Assembly (NCBI GenBank): GCA_045630965.1
Contig: JAZQTU010000003.1
Location: 1 to 21,828 of the forward strand
Direction of reading: 5' to 3'
DNA from: HGM04593 sp045630965
GTDB taxonomy: Bacteria; Bacteroidota; Bacteroidia; Bacteroidales; Bacteroidaceae
Length of the DNA stretch: 21,828 bases
The notes beneath the pieces are model-generated. The model was not told the DNA's origin. It ran no database searches and saw only the letters and a list, made by a program, of their open reading frames with translations. Numbering within the stretch: the stretch's first letter is position 1; each line of letters begins with the position of its first letter. Positions 13,733 through 21,828 of this stretch are shown piece by piece. The position numbers and the translations under genes were made by a program.

Positions 13733-13746
13733 TTACACCCGTGTAA
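13733..13746. promoter_or_regulatory. Palindrome TTACAC-CC-GTGTAA in the nan/trmO intergenic region
   Basis: ttacac and gtgtaa are exact complements around cc. The site lies about 70 bases before the nanL ATG and 18 bases before the trmO -7 box, so a bound regulator could act on either gene. No regulator gene is adjacent. Confidence 0.4.
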
Positions 13747-13763
13747 TGTTGACTGTTTTTTGC

Positions 13764-13771
13764 TATCTTCG
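13764..13771 (+). promoter_or_regulatory. -7 box (TATCTTCG) of the trmO-like gene
   Basis: TATCTTCG differs from TAnnTTTG at one base and lies 19 bases before the ATG at 13791, giving a short leader. No good TTG lies at the usual distance. The box overlaps the longer in-frame ATG at 13746, which argues against that start. Confidence 0.5.
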
Positions 13772-13790
13772 CACCTGTAAACAATGGAAT

Positions 13791-14474
13791 ATGAATATAG
13801 AACCGATAGCATACTATCACACTAAATTACAGACAAAGTTCGGAGTGCCACGACAAAGCGGGCTTGTGCCGGAATTGTGCGGTACAATAGTCTTTGAACC
13901 GAAATATCGCAATGTTGAAGCTTTACGTGGCATTGAGGGTTTTGATTACCTTTGGCTCATATGGGAATTTTCACTGAATGAAAAGAAGGCAGGTGAGTGG
14001 AATCCGCTGGTGCGTCCACCATTGCTCGGGGGCAATGAGACTATGGGTGTATTTGCTACGCGTTCTCCGTTCCGTCCTAATTCTTTGGGGTTGTCATCGG
14101 TTCATCTGTTGGGTGTTGAATATGGTGCTGATGGAGCCATACTTCATGTCTCCGGTGCAGATATGGCTGACGGAACGCCTATTTATGATATAAAGCCATA
14201 TGTGGAGTATGCCGATGCACATACAGGTATACGCTGCGGCTTTGTCGATAAGAATAGTTGGAGAAAACTTAACGTCCTATTTCCTGAAGAGTTACGTGAA
14301 TTATTCAGTGATGATGAATTTGCGGCTTTGTATAAGGTTCTAGAATTGGATCCGCGCCCGCAATATCATAATGACCAGGAGCGTGTGTACGGTATGCCTT
14401 TTGCTGGATATGATGTGCGCTTTACCGTTTCTATTGACGGTAATCTCAATGTTGTAGAGGTCGTGAGTCTCTGA
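13791..14474 (+). CDS. trmO: TrmO/TsaA-like tRNA (t6A37) methyltransferase
   Basis: This 227-residue protein has the TsaA/YaeB (TrmO) β-barrel core: MNIEPIAYYHTKL at the start, FDYLWLIWEF (51-60), the SAM-binding signature ATRSPFRPNSLGLSSV (89-104) and DGTPIYDIKPYVEYAD (127-142). The C-terminal part (about 150-227) corresponds to the small second domain. It methylates t6A to m6t6A at position 37 of a threonine tRNA. ATG at 13791 was chosen because homology starts there and a promoter box covers the upstream alternative. It is divergent from the nan operon and its stop lies 5 bp from the stop of the convergent DUF4249 gene. Confidence 0.88.
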   Translation: MNIEPIAYYHTKLQTKFGVPRQSGLVPELCGTIVFEPKYRNVEALRGIEGFDYLWLIWEFSLNEKKAGEWNPLVRPPLLGGNETMGVFATRSPFRPNSLGLSSVHLLGVEYGADGAILHVSGADMADGTPIYDIKPYVEYADAHTGIRCGFVDKNSWRKLNVLFPEELRELFSDDEFAALYKVLELDPRPQYHNDQERVYGMPFAGYDVRFTVSIDGNLNVVEVVSL

Positions 14475-14491
14475 AAATACTATTTTTTCAG
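14471..14491. terminator. Short hairpin spanning two convergent stop codons
   Basis: ctgaaaa (14471-14477) pairs with ttttcag (14485-14491). It contains the TGA of the trmO-like gene and the TAG of the DUF4249 gene. The stem is weak and A/T-rich, but it is the only candidate terminator in the 5-bp gap between the genes. Confidence 0.35.
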
Positions 14492-15349
14492 TATTATAGG
14501 GCTTTCATGGTTGCCAGGTGCAAGTAGGTATTCTGTGGCTCCATAGCCGGCCCAATAACCCAAACCTCCGGAAATGTTTGAACGGATACTGCTGGAATAT
14601 CTGCTGAATGAGTTTTGTCCAAGTTCAACAATATTCTTATAGTCATTCCAGAAATTGTAGGATACACTGTCTATTTGTGCGAACTTTATGAGTATTCTGT
14701 CTTTTTCTGATATGTCGTAGTCAGAATTCTCTTTGTAGTAGAATGAACTCTTGCCAATTCCAATTGGTATGCTGCAAGGGAATGTATAATTGCTGTCATC
14801 AATAACCGCATGATTTGATGAAAGGTAATTGAGGTCCCTGTCAGCAATTTGAATGAAAAATTTATAATAATTTTTTTCGTCAGGGTTGTCATTTATCACA
14901 GCGCTGATACTATACTTGCCGTTATTGTTCTCCGCAATAATCTTTTCTATTTCAACTTTAGGTGGTATAGTGGTTGTTGCTGTTGCATAAAAGTTCTTAT
15001 ATTCAGCTGTCAGGTGATAGGTTTTTCCGGCCTCTCCACGCATTTTATTGGTTGTATATATGTACGGTGGAAAATAATTATTGTTTTTTTTGCCTGTAAG
15101 GACTATCTCGTTTTCACCGTCTGAAATTGTAACTTTCCCCAATGTGATTACATAGTCCTTCAAATCATCTATCTGTATTTCTTTGTTTGAAACAGGGATT
15201 ATCTGTGACAACATTACTATCGGGTAGCCTCCATCATCAATCCATCCTTCTACAACCATCTGTGGCTCTGCTTCAATGAACTTGTCTTCGGTGCATGAAC
15301 TGCATAGCAGTGACAGAATAATCATTGATGTTATAATCTTATACCTCAT
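14480..15349 (-). CDS. DUF4249-type outer-membrane lipoprotein, partner of a TonB receptor
   Basis: The 289-residue lipoprotein has a signal peptide ending in LLCSSC, with lipid-bearing C19 followed by TEDK, an acidic/charged start of the kind that sends Bacteroidetes lipoproteins to the cell surface. The mature part begins EAEPQMVVEGWIDDGGYPIVMLSQ and continues in β-rich segments with a TYHLTAEYKNFYATATTTIP motif, as in DUF4249 proteins. These are typically encoded directly after a small TonB-dependent receptor, as here, 15 bp downstream, and are thought to form a lid or accessory factor for it. The ligand is unknown. Confidence 0.8.
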   Translation of the reverse strand: MRYKIITSMIILSLLCSSCTEDKFIEAEPQMVVEGWIDDGGYPIVMLSQIIPVSNKEIQIDDLKDYVITLGKVTISDGENEIVLTGKKNNNYFPPYIYTTNKMRGEAGKTYHLTAEYKNFYATATTTIPPKVEIEKIIAENNNGKYSISAVINDNPDEKNYYKFFIQIADRDLNYLSSNHAVIDDSNYTFPCSIPIGIGKSSFYYKENSDYDISEKDRILIKFAQIDSVSYNFWNDYKNIVELGQNSFSRYSSSIRSNISGGLGYWAGYGATEYLLAPGNHESPIILKK

Positions 15350-15364
15350 TTATTTGAATGCTTG

Positions 15365-17377
15365 TTAGAATTTATAATATAGACTTACTGATGGTAGAAT
15401 GTTTGTCAGAAATGCAACACTTCTGAATCGGAAACCGTTTTTACTAGGTTTGAGTCCGTAGTATATCTCATTTTTGCGGCAGAGAACATTGTATATTGAC
15501 AGGTTGATTCCAGCACTCCTATTGTTTCTTTTTATAAAATCATAGTTCGCTGAAACATCCAAACGAATATAGTCTTTCAAACGATTTGCATTATGTTCAC
15601 CAAATTCTGTCAATATATTGTTGTTTATGAGATAAAGGTATTTGACAGCTGTGAAAGGTGTTCCCGACGCATATGCAAATGTTCCGCCAATGTCAAATCG
15701 TTTGCCTATTTTGTAAGAAGCAACCAGGTTAACTTCGTGGATACGTTCATGGTTTGCCGGGAACCATTTATCACCGTATATGTCATATTTACGTAGGGCC
15801 CGTCCGAATGAGTATGAAGCCCAACCTGTCAGTTTGCCAGTTAGTTTATTCAGCATTATGCTTGCTCCGTAATTATGTCCATGCCCGTGAATAAGCATAT
15901 CGTCGAGTGAATATCTCTTGTTGATTATGTCGAATGGACTTCCAATGTGTTCAATCTGATTATATAGCCTTTTATAATATGTTTCTATAGATGCTTCATA
16001 TTTACCATTGAAAAGTTCTCTTTTGTAAATAAATTGGCAACTGTGTGAGTATTGTGGTTTGTTATAGGAATCTGCACCTATCCAGAATTCAATCGGCATA
16101 CCAAGAGATGTGAATCCGCAATTAAGCATGTATTGGTGCTGTATGGAGTATGAGAATTCAATACGACCAACCTTGCTCGTTTCATAGGCAAGCATAGCAT
16201 ACGGGTCAAGGGCTATATGTGAATATCCCTTCAGGTTGTTGTATAAATTCCCTTTTAATGCAATGTGGTAATGGAATCTGTTCAGAAAGATATCTTCGTA
16301 AGAGGCAAAAATATTGCTTTCTATTGCATGTTGTTCATTTGGATTGTTGTCGGTTATAATATTAAGGTTGTCATACACCGGTGTTTGTGGCTTTATATTG
16401 TGACCTATAACTGATATACCTGCTTTTATGTTTTGTAGTGAAACTGTAGAACGGTAACCAATATCGTATATTCCTGATGGAAGTCCTATATTATAATCGC
16501 CAACAATGTTAAGCCTGTTTCTGTATCCGCTGAAATATATAGTTTGTTTAAGATTTCCTTCATTTAACTTGTAGTCCCAATGTATTGATCCTAAAAGATT
16601 ACCCCATGAAGTGTGGTTCTCAAAAAAAACAGTGTTGTTTGTGTTCTCAAGATTGGCTTTGTCTATTCCGGAATAGAGATTGATGTCAAGAGTGTGTCTT
16701 TTGCCTATTTTTTGTAGGTATGTGATGTTTATATCGCCGAATGTGTATTTTAGCTGTCCATCATCAATCTTCAGTAATGGACTGTATATCATGTTTAGAT
16801 ATGAAAATCGCAATGATGTGAAAAGCGCTGCGTTTTTTCCTATTGGAGTGCGGTATGTTCCTTGCGACGACATCAATCCAACGCTGAATTCTCCATTTCT
16901 CTTTTCAGGTATTTTATCGTATAATTCCATGTCCATAATGCCACCAATGCGGTTATAACCCTCGCTTGATGTGGCATTCTTTGTGATGGACATTGTAGAA
17001 AAGTGTGATGGTATGAATGTTGAAAAGAAACCCAATAAGTGCGACGCATTATAAACAGGTACACCCTCAATCGATATTAAATTATGCGAGTTCTCGCATC
17101 CTTGTATATGCAGCCCTGCATCATATTCAGCATTGGTCTGTATTCCGGGTAGCATCTGTGTGTAATGGAGTGGGTCAGCATTACCAAATATCTTTGGAAG
17201 ATTATGCATGAACTCCATATCCATCTTTGTTACTCTTGTATCGCTGCTTCTGAGTGGTGATGAGGTCTTTTTGCTTGTTATGACGATGTCGTCAAGAAAA
17301 TGAGACAGAGTGTCCTTCTCAATACAGTATGCTTGTATTGAGAATAGAAGTATGAAGTATAGAAAATATTGTCTCAT
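15365..17377 (-). CDS. TonB-dependent outer-membrane receptor
   Basis: The 670-residue protein has a signal peptide (about 1-18). A TonB-box-like DDIVITSK (29-36) leads into a plug domain to about 152, with LPGIQTNAEYDAGLHIQGCENSHNLISIEGVPVYN-type signatures between 76 and 110. The β-barrel ends in SVSLYYKF, the terminal aromatic residue used for barrel assembly. It lacks the N-terminal carboxypeptidase-like domain common in SusC proteins, so it is a short receptor. It is paired with the DUF4249 lipoprotein. The substrate cannot be told from the sequence; no SusD-type partner or sugar hydrolase is nearby. A hairpin lies about 10 bases before its ATG. Confidence 0.85.
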   Translation of the reverse strand: MRQYFLYFILLFSIQAYCIEKDTLSHFLDDIVITSKKTSSPLRSSDTRVTKMDMEFMHNLPKIFGNADPLHYTQMLPGIQTNAEYDAGLHIQGCENSHNLISIEGVPVYNASHLLGFFSTFIPSHFSTMSITKNATSSEGYNRIGGIMDMELYDKIPEKRNGEFSVGLMSSQGTYRTPIGKNAALFTSLRFSYLNMIYSPLLKIDDGQLKYTFGDINITYLQKIGKRHTLDINLYSGIDKANLENTNNTVFFENHTSWGNLLGSIHWDYKLNEGNLKQTIYFSGYRNRLNIVGDYNIGLPSGIYDIGYRSTVSLQNIKAGISVIGHNIKPQTPVYDNLNIITDNNPNEQHAIESNIFASYEDIFLNRFHYHIALKGNLYNNLKGYSHIALDPYAMLAYETSKVGRIEFSYSIQHQYMLNCGFTSLGMPIEFWIGADSYNKPQYSHSCQFIYKRELFNGKYEASIETYYKRLYNQIEHIGSPFDIINKRYSLDDMLIHGHGHNYGASIMLNKLTGKLTGWASYSFGRALRKYDIYGDKWFPANHERIHEVNLVASYKIGKRFDIGGTFAYASGTPFTAVKYLYLINNNILTEFGEHNANRLKDYIRLDVSANYDFIKRNNRSAGINLSIYNVLCRKNEIYYGLKPSKNGFRFRSVAFLTNILPSVSLYYKF

Positions 17378-17387
17378 TTCTTGTAAA

Positions 17388-17427
17388 ACAGAGGGCGGCT
17401 CAAAATAAATTTCAGCCGCTCTCTGTT
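17388..17427 (-). terminator. Hairpin between lipoprotein gene and TonB receptor gene
   Basis: aacagagggcggc and gccgctctctgtt pair with one mismatch or G-U. On the minus strand it follows the stop of the lipoprotein gene and ends in TTTTAC about 10 bases before the receptor ATG, so it is a terminator, or a hairpin limiting read-through into the receptor gene. The coordinates of the 5' arm may be off by a base. Confidence 0.7.
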
Positions 17428-17457
17428 GCTTTTATTCAGTTCTATTTATCTTGTCAA

Positions 17458-18840
17458 TTATGAACCAATGGAGTCAAAATCATAACCATAGAACAGGTTC
17501 TCAAATTCTTTTAATAGAGATTCAAAAGCATCTATGGTCTTTTGGAAATCCTCTTCGTTAAAGAACTCTTCAAGGCTGTGTCTTGAAAAGTCTTTGAATT
17601 CGATTATAGGCTCTAAATCATAATCTGTGTAATATGTTTCTCCATCATAATATTCTCCATCTTCAAACGACTCAAATTCTATTTTTGCAGTAGGCTCTTT
17701 AGCTCCGTAGAAAAATACATTAATCTTTAGCTGTTTGTTTATCTTGCTGTCGATGTGTTCATCCCATTCGCCATCGAGGATTTCTACAAGTTTCTTTGCG
17801 CTGCTACATGAACCCTGCAATTCAAGTTTGCCCAAGATGTTGATACTCATAATGTTGTTGGCAGATTCCAAAGACTCATAAAATTCATCATCTTCAAAAT
17901 CAATATTTTCATCAGTCTCTGCTATTTGTGGTGTAAATGCGAGATTTGCACTTAGCAAAGTCTTGTCGCTTTTCTTGAAATAAGTCGTAATCTTTGTCTC
18001 ATTGTTGTTTGCGTAGCTTATATTTTCAACAATAAATGAATAACCGTTGAAATATACGCTTGCGCTAACGCTGTATTTGTCTTTGCTTAAGTTGAAGTTT
18101 TCGGTTTGCATTGATGACAAATCGGTCTTGATAACAACCTCTGCCAATTTGCTGTCGTTTTGCTTAAGAACAATTGTTATATTTTCAGGAACTTCAACCC
18201 ATACTCTCTCTTCGCTGGTAACTTCGTAATCCCCATTACTTTGCCAACTTTCAGAGTCTTCATCATAATATTCATCGTAATACCAATCTCCCTCCTCAAA
18301 GGTTGTACAGTAAACTTTCTTTGTTCTACCGCTTGTTGTAAGTGCTATTTCACATGGGTTACCATTCTGGTCATTAACATGAGCTGAAAGATTGTTAGAG
18401 TCGTGTTTTTCCCAACGACCATTTTCTGCAACGAATTTTCCTTTAAAAGCTGATAACTTGTATATGTTCTCATATACAGGGTATGGGTTATCGCTTTCAA
18501 CCTCTTTTGAAATTGTATTCCAACATTCTTCCCACCATTCTTCAGCTTCGTCTACTTCGTATTCAGCATATTCGTTGGCAATGTATTCTGCCAAATCCAA
18601 AATATTTTCGAATTCACTAGCTTTGAACTCATCACGTAACTCCAAAGCTATATTTTGGAAATCTTCCTTGTCCTTGTAAGTTTTGTTGCTGTTGTTATTT
18701 TGGTCATTATCGGTGCTACCTCCATTTTGGCTACTACCATCCTTGTTGCCACCTTCACCAAAATCGTCACAACTAACTAAAGAAATTGAAGTTGACAAAG
18801 ATATTGCCAAAATCAATAGATAATTAAATACCTTTTTCAT
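17458..18840 (-). CDS. Large acidic lipoprotein, unknown function
   Basis: The 460-residue protein has a lipoprotein signal peptide with lipobox LVSC; C24 is followed by DDFGEGG, an acidic export signal pointing to the cell surface. Residues 28-55 are a low-complexity Gly/Asn/Ser/Asp linker. The rest is very acidic and aromatic-rich, with blocks such as GDWYYDEYYDEDSESW (about 185-200) and DGEYYDGETYYTDYD (about 400-414), and predicted β-strands between them. I do not recognise a family and no enzymatic motif is visible. A -7 box lies upstream at 18886-18893 and a hairpin downstream, so it may be a single-gene unit or the head of the operon with the TonB receptor. Confidence 0.75.
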   Translation of the reverse strand: MKKVFNYLLILAISLSTSISLVSCDDFGEGGNKDGSSQNGGSTDNDQNNNSNKTYKDKEDFQNIALELRDEFKASEFENILDLAEYIANEYAEYEVDEAEEWWEECWNTISKEVESDNPYPVYENIYKLSAFKGKFVAENGRWEKHDSNNLSAHVNDQNGNPCEIALTTSGRTKKVYCTTFEEGDWYYDEYYDEDSESWQSNGDYEVTSEERVWVEVPENITIVLKQNDSKLAEVVIKTDLSSMQTENFNLSKDKYSVSASVYFNGYSFIVENISYANNNETKITTYFKKSDKTLLSANLAFTPQIAETDENIDFEDDEFYESLESANNIMSINILGKLELQGSCSSAKKLVEILDGEWDEHIDSKINKQLKINVFFYGAKEPTAKIEFESFEDGEYYDGETYYTDYDLEPIIEFKDFSRHSLEEFFNEEDFQKTIDAFESLLKEFENLFYGYDFDSIGS

Positions 18841-18885
18841 TTTTCGTATAAGTTTGGTTAATAAACTCTATTTAAGCATTTTTTA

Positions 18886-18893
18886 CAAATATA
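18886..18893 (-). promoter_or_regulatory. -7 box (TATATTTG) of the acidic lipoprotein gene
   Basis: On the minus strand TATATTTG fits TAnnTTTG and lies 45 bases before the ATG. No clear TTG lies 19-20 bases further up. Confidence 0.55.
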
Positions 18894-19024
18894 GTTAATC
18901 GGTATTTAATTGGTTTTGCTTGTTGGTTAAAATATGTTAACTTATGTTTTTTATTAATAAATGGTGTATCTGATTTGTTTTGTATTTTTATTACATACGT
19001 GTGCGCGTACCATATATATATATA

Positions 19025-19067
19025 AATAAATCAAAGCGATGCCTTAACGACATCGCTTTGATTTATT
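19025..19067. terminator. Terminator of ppdK, 17-bp perfect stem
   Basis: aataaatcaaagcgatg (19025-19041) and catcgctttgatttatt (19051-19067) are exact complements with loop ccttaacga. It lies 16 bases after the ppdK stop codon (minus strand) and has A/T-rich ends. Confidence 0.85.
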
Positions 19068-19082
19068 ATGAGTAAACTATAA

Positions 19083-21806
19083 TTATGCCTCCTCAACAGC
19101 GGCCTGAGCAGCTGCAAGACGTGCGATAGGCACGCGGAATGGAGAACATGATACATAGTTCAAACCTACTCTGTGGCAGAACTTAACAGACTCAGGCTCA
19201 CCACCGTGCTCACCACAGATACCACACTTGAGGTCTGTGTTAACGCTGCGGCCCTTAGCTGTCGCCATCTCAACGAGCTGGCCAACACCTGTTTGGTCAA
19301 GTACCTGGAATGGGTCGTTCTTCAAAATCTTCTTACGCAAGTAGATAGGCAAGAATGAGTTGACGTCGTCACGAGAGTAACCGAATGTCATCTGTGTCAA
19401 GTCGTTTGTACCGAATGAGAAGAACTGAGCCTGCTGTGCAATCTGGTCTGCTGTAAGAGCTGCACGTGGAATTTCAATCATTGTACCGATTGTGTATTCT
19501 ACGCGGTCGCCTTCTGCTGCGAACAATGCCTCTGCTGCTTCAACGATCGCATTCTTCTGCTCCTCGAACTCGTTGATGATACCTACGAGTGGAACCATGA
19601 TTTCTGGGTAGATAACCTTACCTTCCTTCTTCAACTCAAGAGCAGCGCCAAGGATTGCTGTTGTCTGCATCTTTGTGATTTCAGGATATGTGTTACCCAA
19701 GCGGCAACCACGGTGACCGAGCATTGGGTTGAACTCTTCGAGTGACTTAACGCGGCGCTGAACAGCCTCTACGGTCTTGCCCATTGCCTCTGCAAGCATC
19801 TGCTGACCCTTTGCATCGTGTGGTACGAACTCGTGGAGAGGGGGATCGAGCAAACGGACAGTCACGTGCAAGCCTTCCATTGCCTTGAAGATACCAACGA
19901 AGTCAGCCTTCTGGAATGGCAACAACTTAGCAAGTGCAACTTCGCGCTCCTTAGTTGTTTCAGCAAGAATCATCTCACGCATTGCCTTGATCTTCTCACC
20001 CTCGAAGAACATGTGCTCTGTACGGCAAAGACCGATACCGATAGCACCGAAGTCACGTGCAACCTGTGCATCGTGTGGAGTATCAGCATTTGTACGTACG
20101 CCCAAGCGTGCGTACTTGTCACAGATGTTCATAAGTTCTGCAAAGTCACCGCTGAGCTCAGGAGCCTTAGTCTCAACCTTACCCTCGATAACCTGACCTG
20201 TAGAACCGTTCAATGAGATATAGTCACCTTCGTTGAATGTAATACCGTCAACTGTCAATGTGCGCTTCTTGTAATCGATAACCAATGTACCTGCACCTGA
20301 TACGCAGCACTTACCCATACCACGAGCAACAACGGCTGCGTGAGATGTCATACCACCACGTGCAGTAAGGATACCCTGAGCAGCTGCCATACCTGCGAGG
20401 TCCTCAGGAGAAGTTTCAATACGAACAAGGATTACCTTTTCGCCATCCTCATGCCACTTCTCAGCGTCGTCTGCGAAGAATACGATACGACCTGTTGCTG
20501 CACCTGGAGATGCGGGAAGACCGTTAGCGATAACCTTAGCCTTTGCAAGAGCTGCAGTGTCGAATACAGGGTGGAGCAACTCGTTGAGTTTCTCTGGCTC
20601 CATGCGCTTCAAAACTGTCTTGTCATCGATGATGCCGTCACGGTAGAGGTCCATAGCGATCTTAACCATCGCAGCACCTGTGCGCTTACCGTTACGTGTC
20701 TGCAAGAACCACATTTTGCCCTCCTGTACGGTGAACTCCATGTCCTGCATGTCTTTGTAGTGGTCCTCAAGGCGTGTCTGGATTGCATCAAGCTCCTTGT
20801 AGATTTCTGGCATAGCCTCTTCCATTGAAGGATATTTAGAAGCACGCTCTTCTTCGCTGATGTTCTGCAATGCAGCCCAACGCTGTGAACCAATCTTTGT
20901 AATCTGCTGTGGTGTGCGGATACCTGCTACAACGTCCTCACCCTGTGCATTGATGAGGTACTCACCGTTGAAAAGGTTCTCACCTGTTGCAGCGTCACGA
21001 GAGAAACATACACCAGTAGCTGAAGTCTCACCCATGTTACCGAATACCATAGCCTGTACTGATACGGCTGTTCCCCACTCATCGGGAATTTTCTCCATGC
21101 GACGGTAAAGGATAGCACGCTCGTTGTTCCAAGACTCGAATACTGCGCAAACAGCACCCCACAACTGCTCGTAAGCATCAGTTGGGAAGTCTTTGCCTGT
21201 CTGTGCCTTAACAGCAGCCTTGAACTTTGCAACCAAGTCCTTCAAAGCCTCTACGCTGAGGTCCTTGTCAAGAACAACACCGTTCTCTTCCTTAACCTTC
21301 TCGATGATAGCTTCGAATGGATCAATCTCCTCTTTGCTTGTAGGCTTCATACCCAAAACTACGTCACCGTACATCTGTACGAAACGGCGGTAAGAGTCCC
21401 AAGCGAATTTCTCGTTGCCAGTCTTCTTTGCAAGACCCTCTACAACGATGTCGTTAAGACCGAGGTTGAGGATTGTGTCCATCATACCGGGCATTGAAGC
21501 GCGGGCACCTGAACGAACTGAAACCAACAATGGGTTGGTTGGGTCGCCGAATGTAGAGTTCATCAAGTTCTCAATGTTCTTTACTGCGGCCTGAACCTCT
21601 GCCTTGAGAAGTTCAATTACCTTTTCTCTACCAAGGCTGTAGTACTCGCCACAAACCTCAGTTGTGATGGTGAAACCCGGAGGTACCGGAATGCCGATAA
21701 GGTTCATCTCGGCAAGGTTAGCACCTTTACCTCCCAACAAGTTTCTCATTGACGCATTACCTTCAGCAAGGCCATTACCAAAGGTGTAGACTCTTTTGTC
21801 TGCCAT
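19083..21806 (-). CDS. ppdK: Pyruvate, phosphate dikinase
   Basis: The complete 907-residue enzyme interconverts pyruvate, ATP and phosphate with phosphoenolpyruvate, AMP and pyrophosphate. The N-terminal ATP-grasp domain begins VYTFGNGLAEGN and includes LLGGKGANLAEM (23-34) and SVRSGARASMPGMMDT (96-111). The swivelling phosphohistidine domain has GGMTSHAAVVARGMGK with H489; T487 is the position that regulatory kinases modify in plant and some bacterial enzymes. The C-terminal TIM barrel ends with CGICGEHGGEP, whose C864 is the catalytic acid/base; its distance from the end equals that in the Clostridium symbiosum enzyme. ATG at 21806. Only 22 bases upstream are visible, so its promoter cannot be judged. 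A terminator follows. Confidence 0.97.
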   Translation of the reverse strand: MADKRVYTFGNGLAEGNASMRNLLGGKGANLAEMNLIGIPVPPGFTITTEVCGEYYSLGREKVIELLKAEVQAAVKNIENLMNSTFGDPTNPLLVSVRSGARASMPGMMDTILNLGLNDIVVEGLAKKTGNEKFAWDSYRRFVQMYGDVVLGMKPTSKEEIDPFEAIIEKVKEENGVVLDKDLSVEALKDLVAKFKAAVKAQTGKDFPTDAYEQLWGAVCAVFESWNNERAILYRRMEKIPDEWGTAVSVQAMVFGNMGETSATGVCFSRDAATGENLFNGEYLINAQGEDVVAGIRTPQQITKIGSQRWAALQNISEEERASKYPSMEEAMPEIYKELDAIQTRLEDHYKDMQDMEFTVQEGKMWFLQTRNGKRTGAAMVKIAMDLYRDGIIDDKTVLKRMEPEKLNELLHPVFDTAALAKAKVIANGLPASPGAATGRIVFFADDAEKWHEDGEKVILVRIETSPEDLAGMAAAQGILTARGGMTSHAAVVARGMGKCCVSGAGTLVIDYKKRTLTVDGITFNEGDYISLNGSTGQVIEGKVETKAPELSGDFAELMNICDKYARLGVRTNADTPHDAQVARDFGAIGIGLCRTEHMFFEGEKIKAMREMILAETTKEREVALAKLLPFQKADFVGIFKAMEGLHVTVRLLDPPLHEFVPHDAKGQQMLAEAMGKTVEAVQRRVKSLEEFNPMLGHRGCRLGNTYPEITKMQTTAILGAALELKKEGKVIYPEIMVPLVGIINEFEEQKNAIVEAAEALFAAEGDRVEYTIGTMIEIPRAALTADQIAQQAQFFSFGTNDLTQMTFGYSRDDVNSFLPIYLRKKILKNDPFQVLDQTGVGQLVEMATAKGRSVNTDLKCGICGEHGGEPESVKFCHRVGLNYVSCSPFRVPIARLAAAQAAVEEA

Positions 21807-21828
21807 AAATTTTTGAGTTTATTGTTTG

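Noticed and set aside
1..21828. CRISPR array, transposase, integrase, phage or toxin-antitoxin module
   Set aside because: I found no regularly spaced repeats and no matching protein motifs on either strand.

Overview
The window looks like chromosomal DNA of a member of the Bacteroidales (Bacteroidetes), probably of a Bacteroides/Prevotella-like lineage. I did not try to name a genus. The evidence is: promoters of the Bacteroidetes form TAnnTTTG with an upstream TTG/TTTG; a FeoA-FeoB fusion; a TonB-dependent receptor paired with a DUF4249-type lipoprotein; secreted lipoproteins with acidic residues right after the lipobox cysteine; and a Bacteroidales-style sialic acid operon.

Layout. (1) 1-553: the last bases of a 5S rRNA gene and its terminator, then about 490 bp without genes. 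This stretch holds two copies of a palindromic REP-like element, a large imperfect hairpin, and a second 5S-like tail that is cut in two by 141 bp. (2) 554-2535, minus strand: a tight three-gene unit encoding a GNAT acetyltransferase, an AlkD-like DNA alkylation repair protein and an RSH-type HD hydrolase with a C-terminal Myb/HTH-like tail. (3) 2639-3203, plus strand: a tRNA operon, Gly(GCC)-Gly(GCC)-Leu(CAG)-Leu(GAG)-Gly(GCC), with a clear promoter and terminator. (4) 3277-4198, plus strand: a YbaN/DUF454 membrane protein and an unrecognised membrane protein, each followed by a strong hairpin. (5) 4276-7989, minus strand: an iron operon of FeoAB fusion, RIC/YtfE-like hemerythrin protein and LuxR-type regulator. 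The promoter region carries a perfect 24-bp palindrome. (6) 8426-8782, minus strand: a small Lys/Pro-rich exported protein. (7) 8945-13663, minus strand: a sialic acid catabolic operon of N-acetylneuraminate lyase, AGE-family epimerase and a periplasmic NanM-like kelch propeller fused to a sodium:solute symporter. (8) 13791-14474, plus strand: TrmO-like tRNA methyltransferase, divergent from the nan operon. (9) 14480-17377, minus strand: a TonB-dependent receptor and its DUF4249-type lipoprotein. (10) 17458-18840, minus strand: a large acidic lipoprotein of unknown function. (11) 19083-21806, minus strand: complete pyruvate phosphate dikinase.

How the genes work together. In the nan operon, sialic acid would be mutarotated by the periplasmic propeller, imported by the attached symporter, split into ManNAc and pyruvate by the lyase, and the ManNAc turned into GlcNAc by the epimerase. 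The feo operon joins Fe(II) uptake to a di-iron protein of the family that repairs or delivers iron to damaged iron centres, and to an orphan regulator whose receiver lacks the phosphorylated Asp. I saw no CRISPR array, transposase, phage module or recognisable defence system. The least ordinary signals are the symporter fusion, the feo operon with its Cys-rich linker and palindromic operator candidate, the interrupted 5S remnant with covarying palindromes, and a possibly leaderless promoter.
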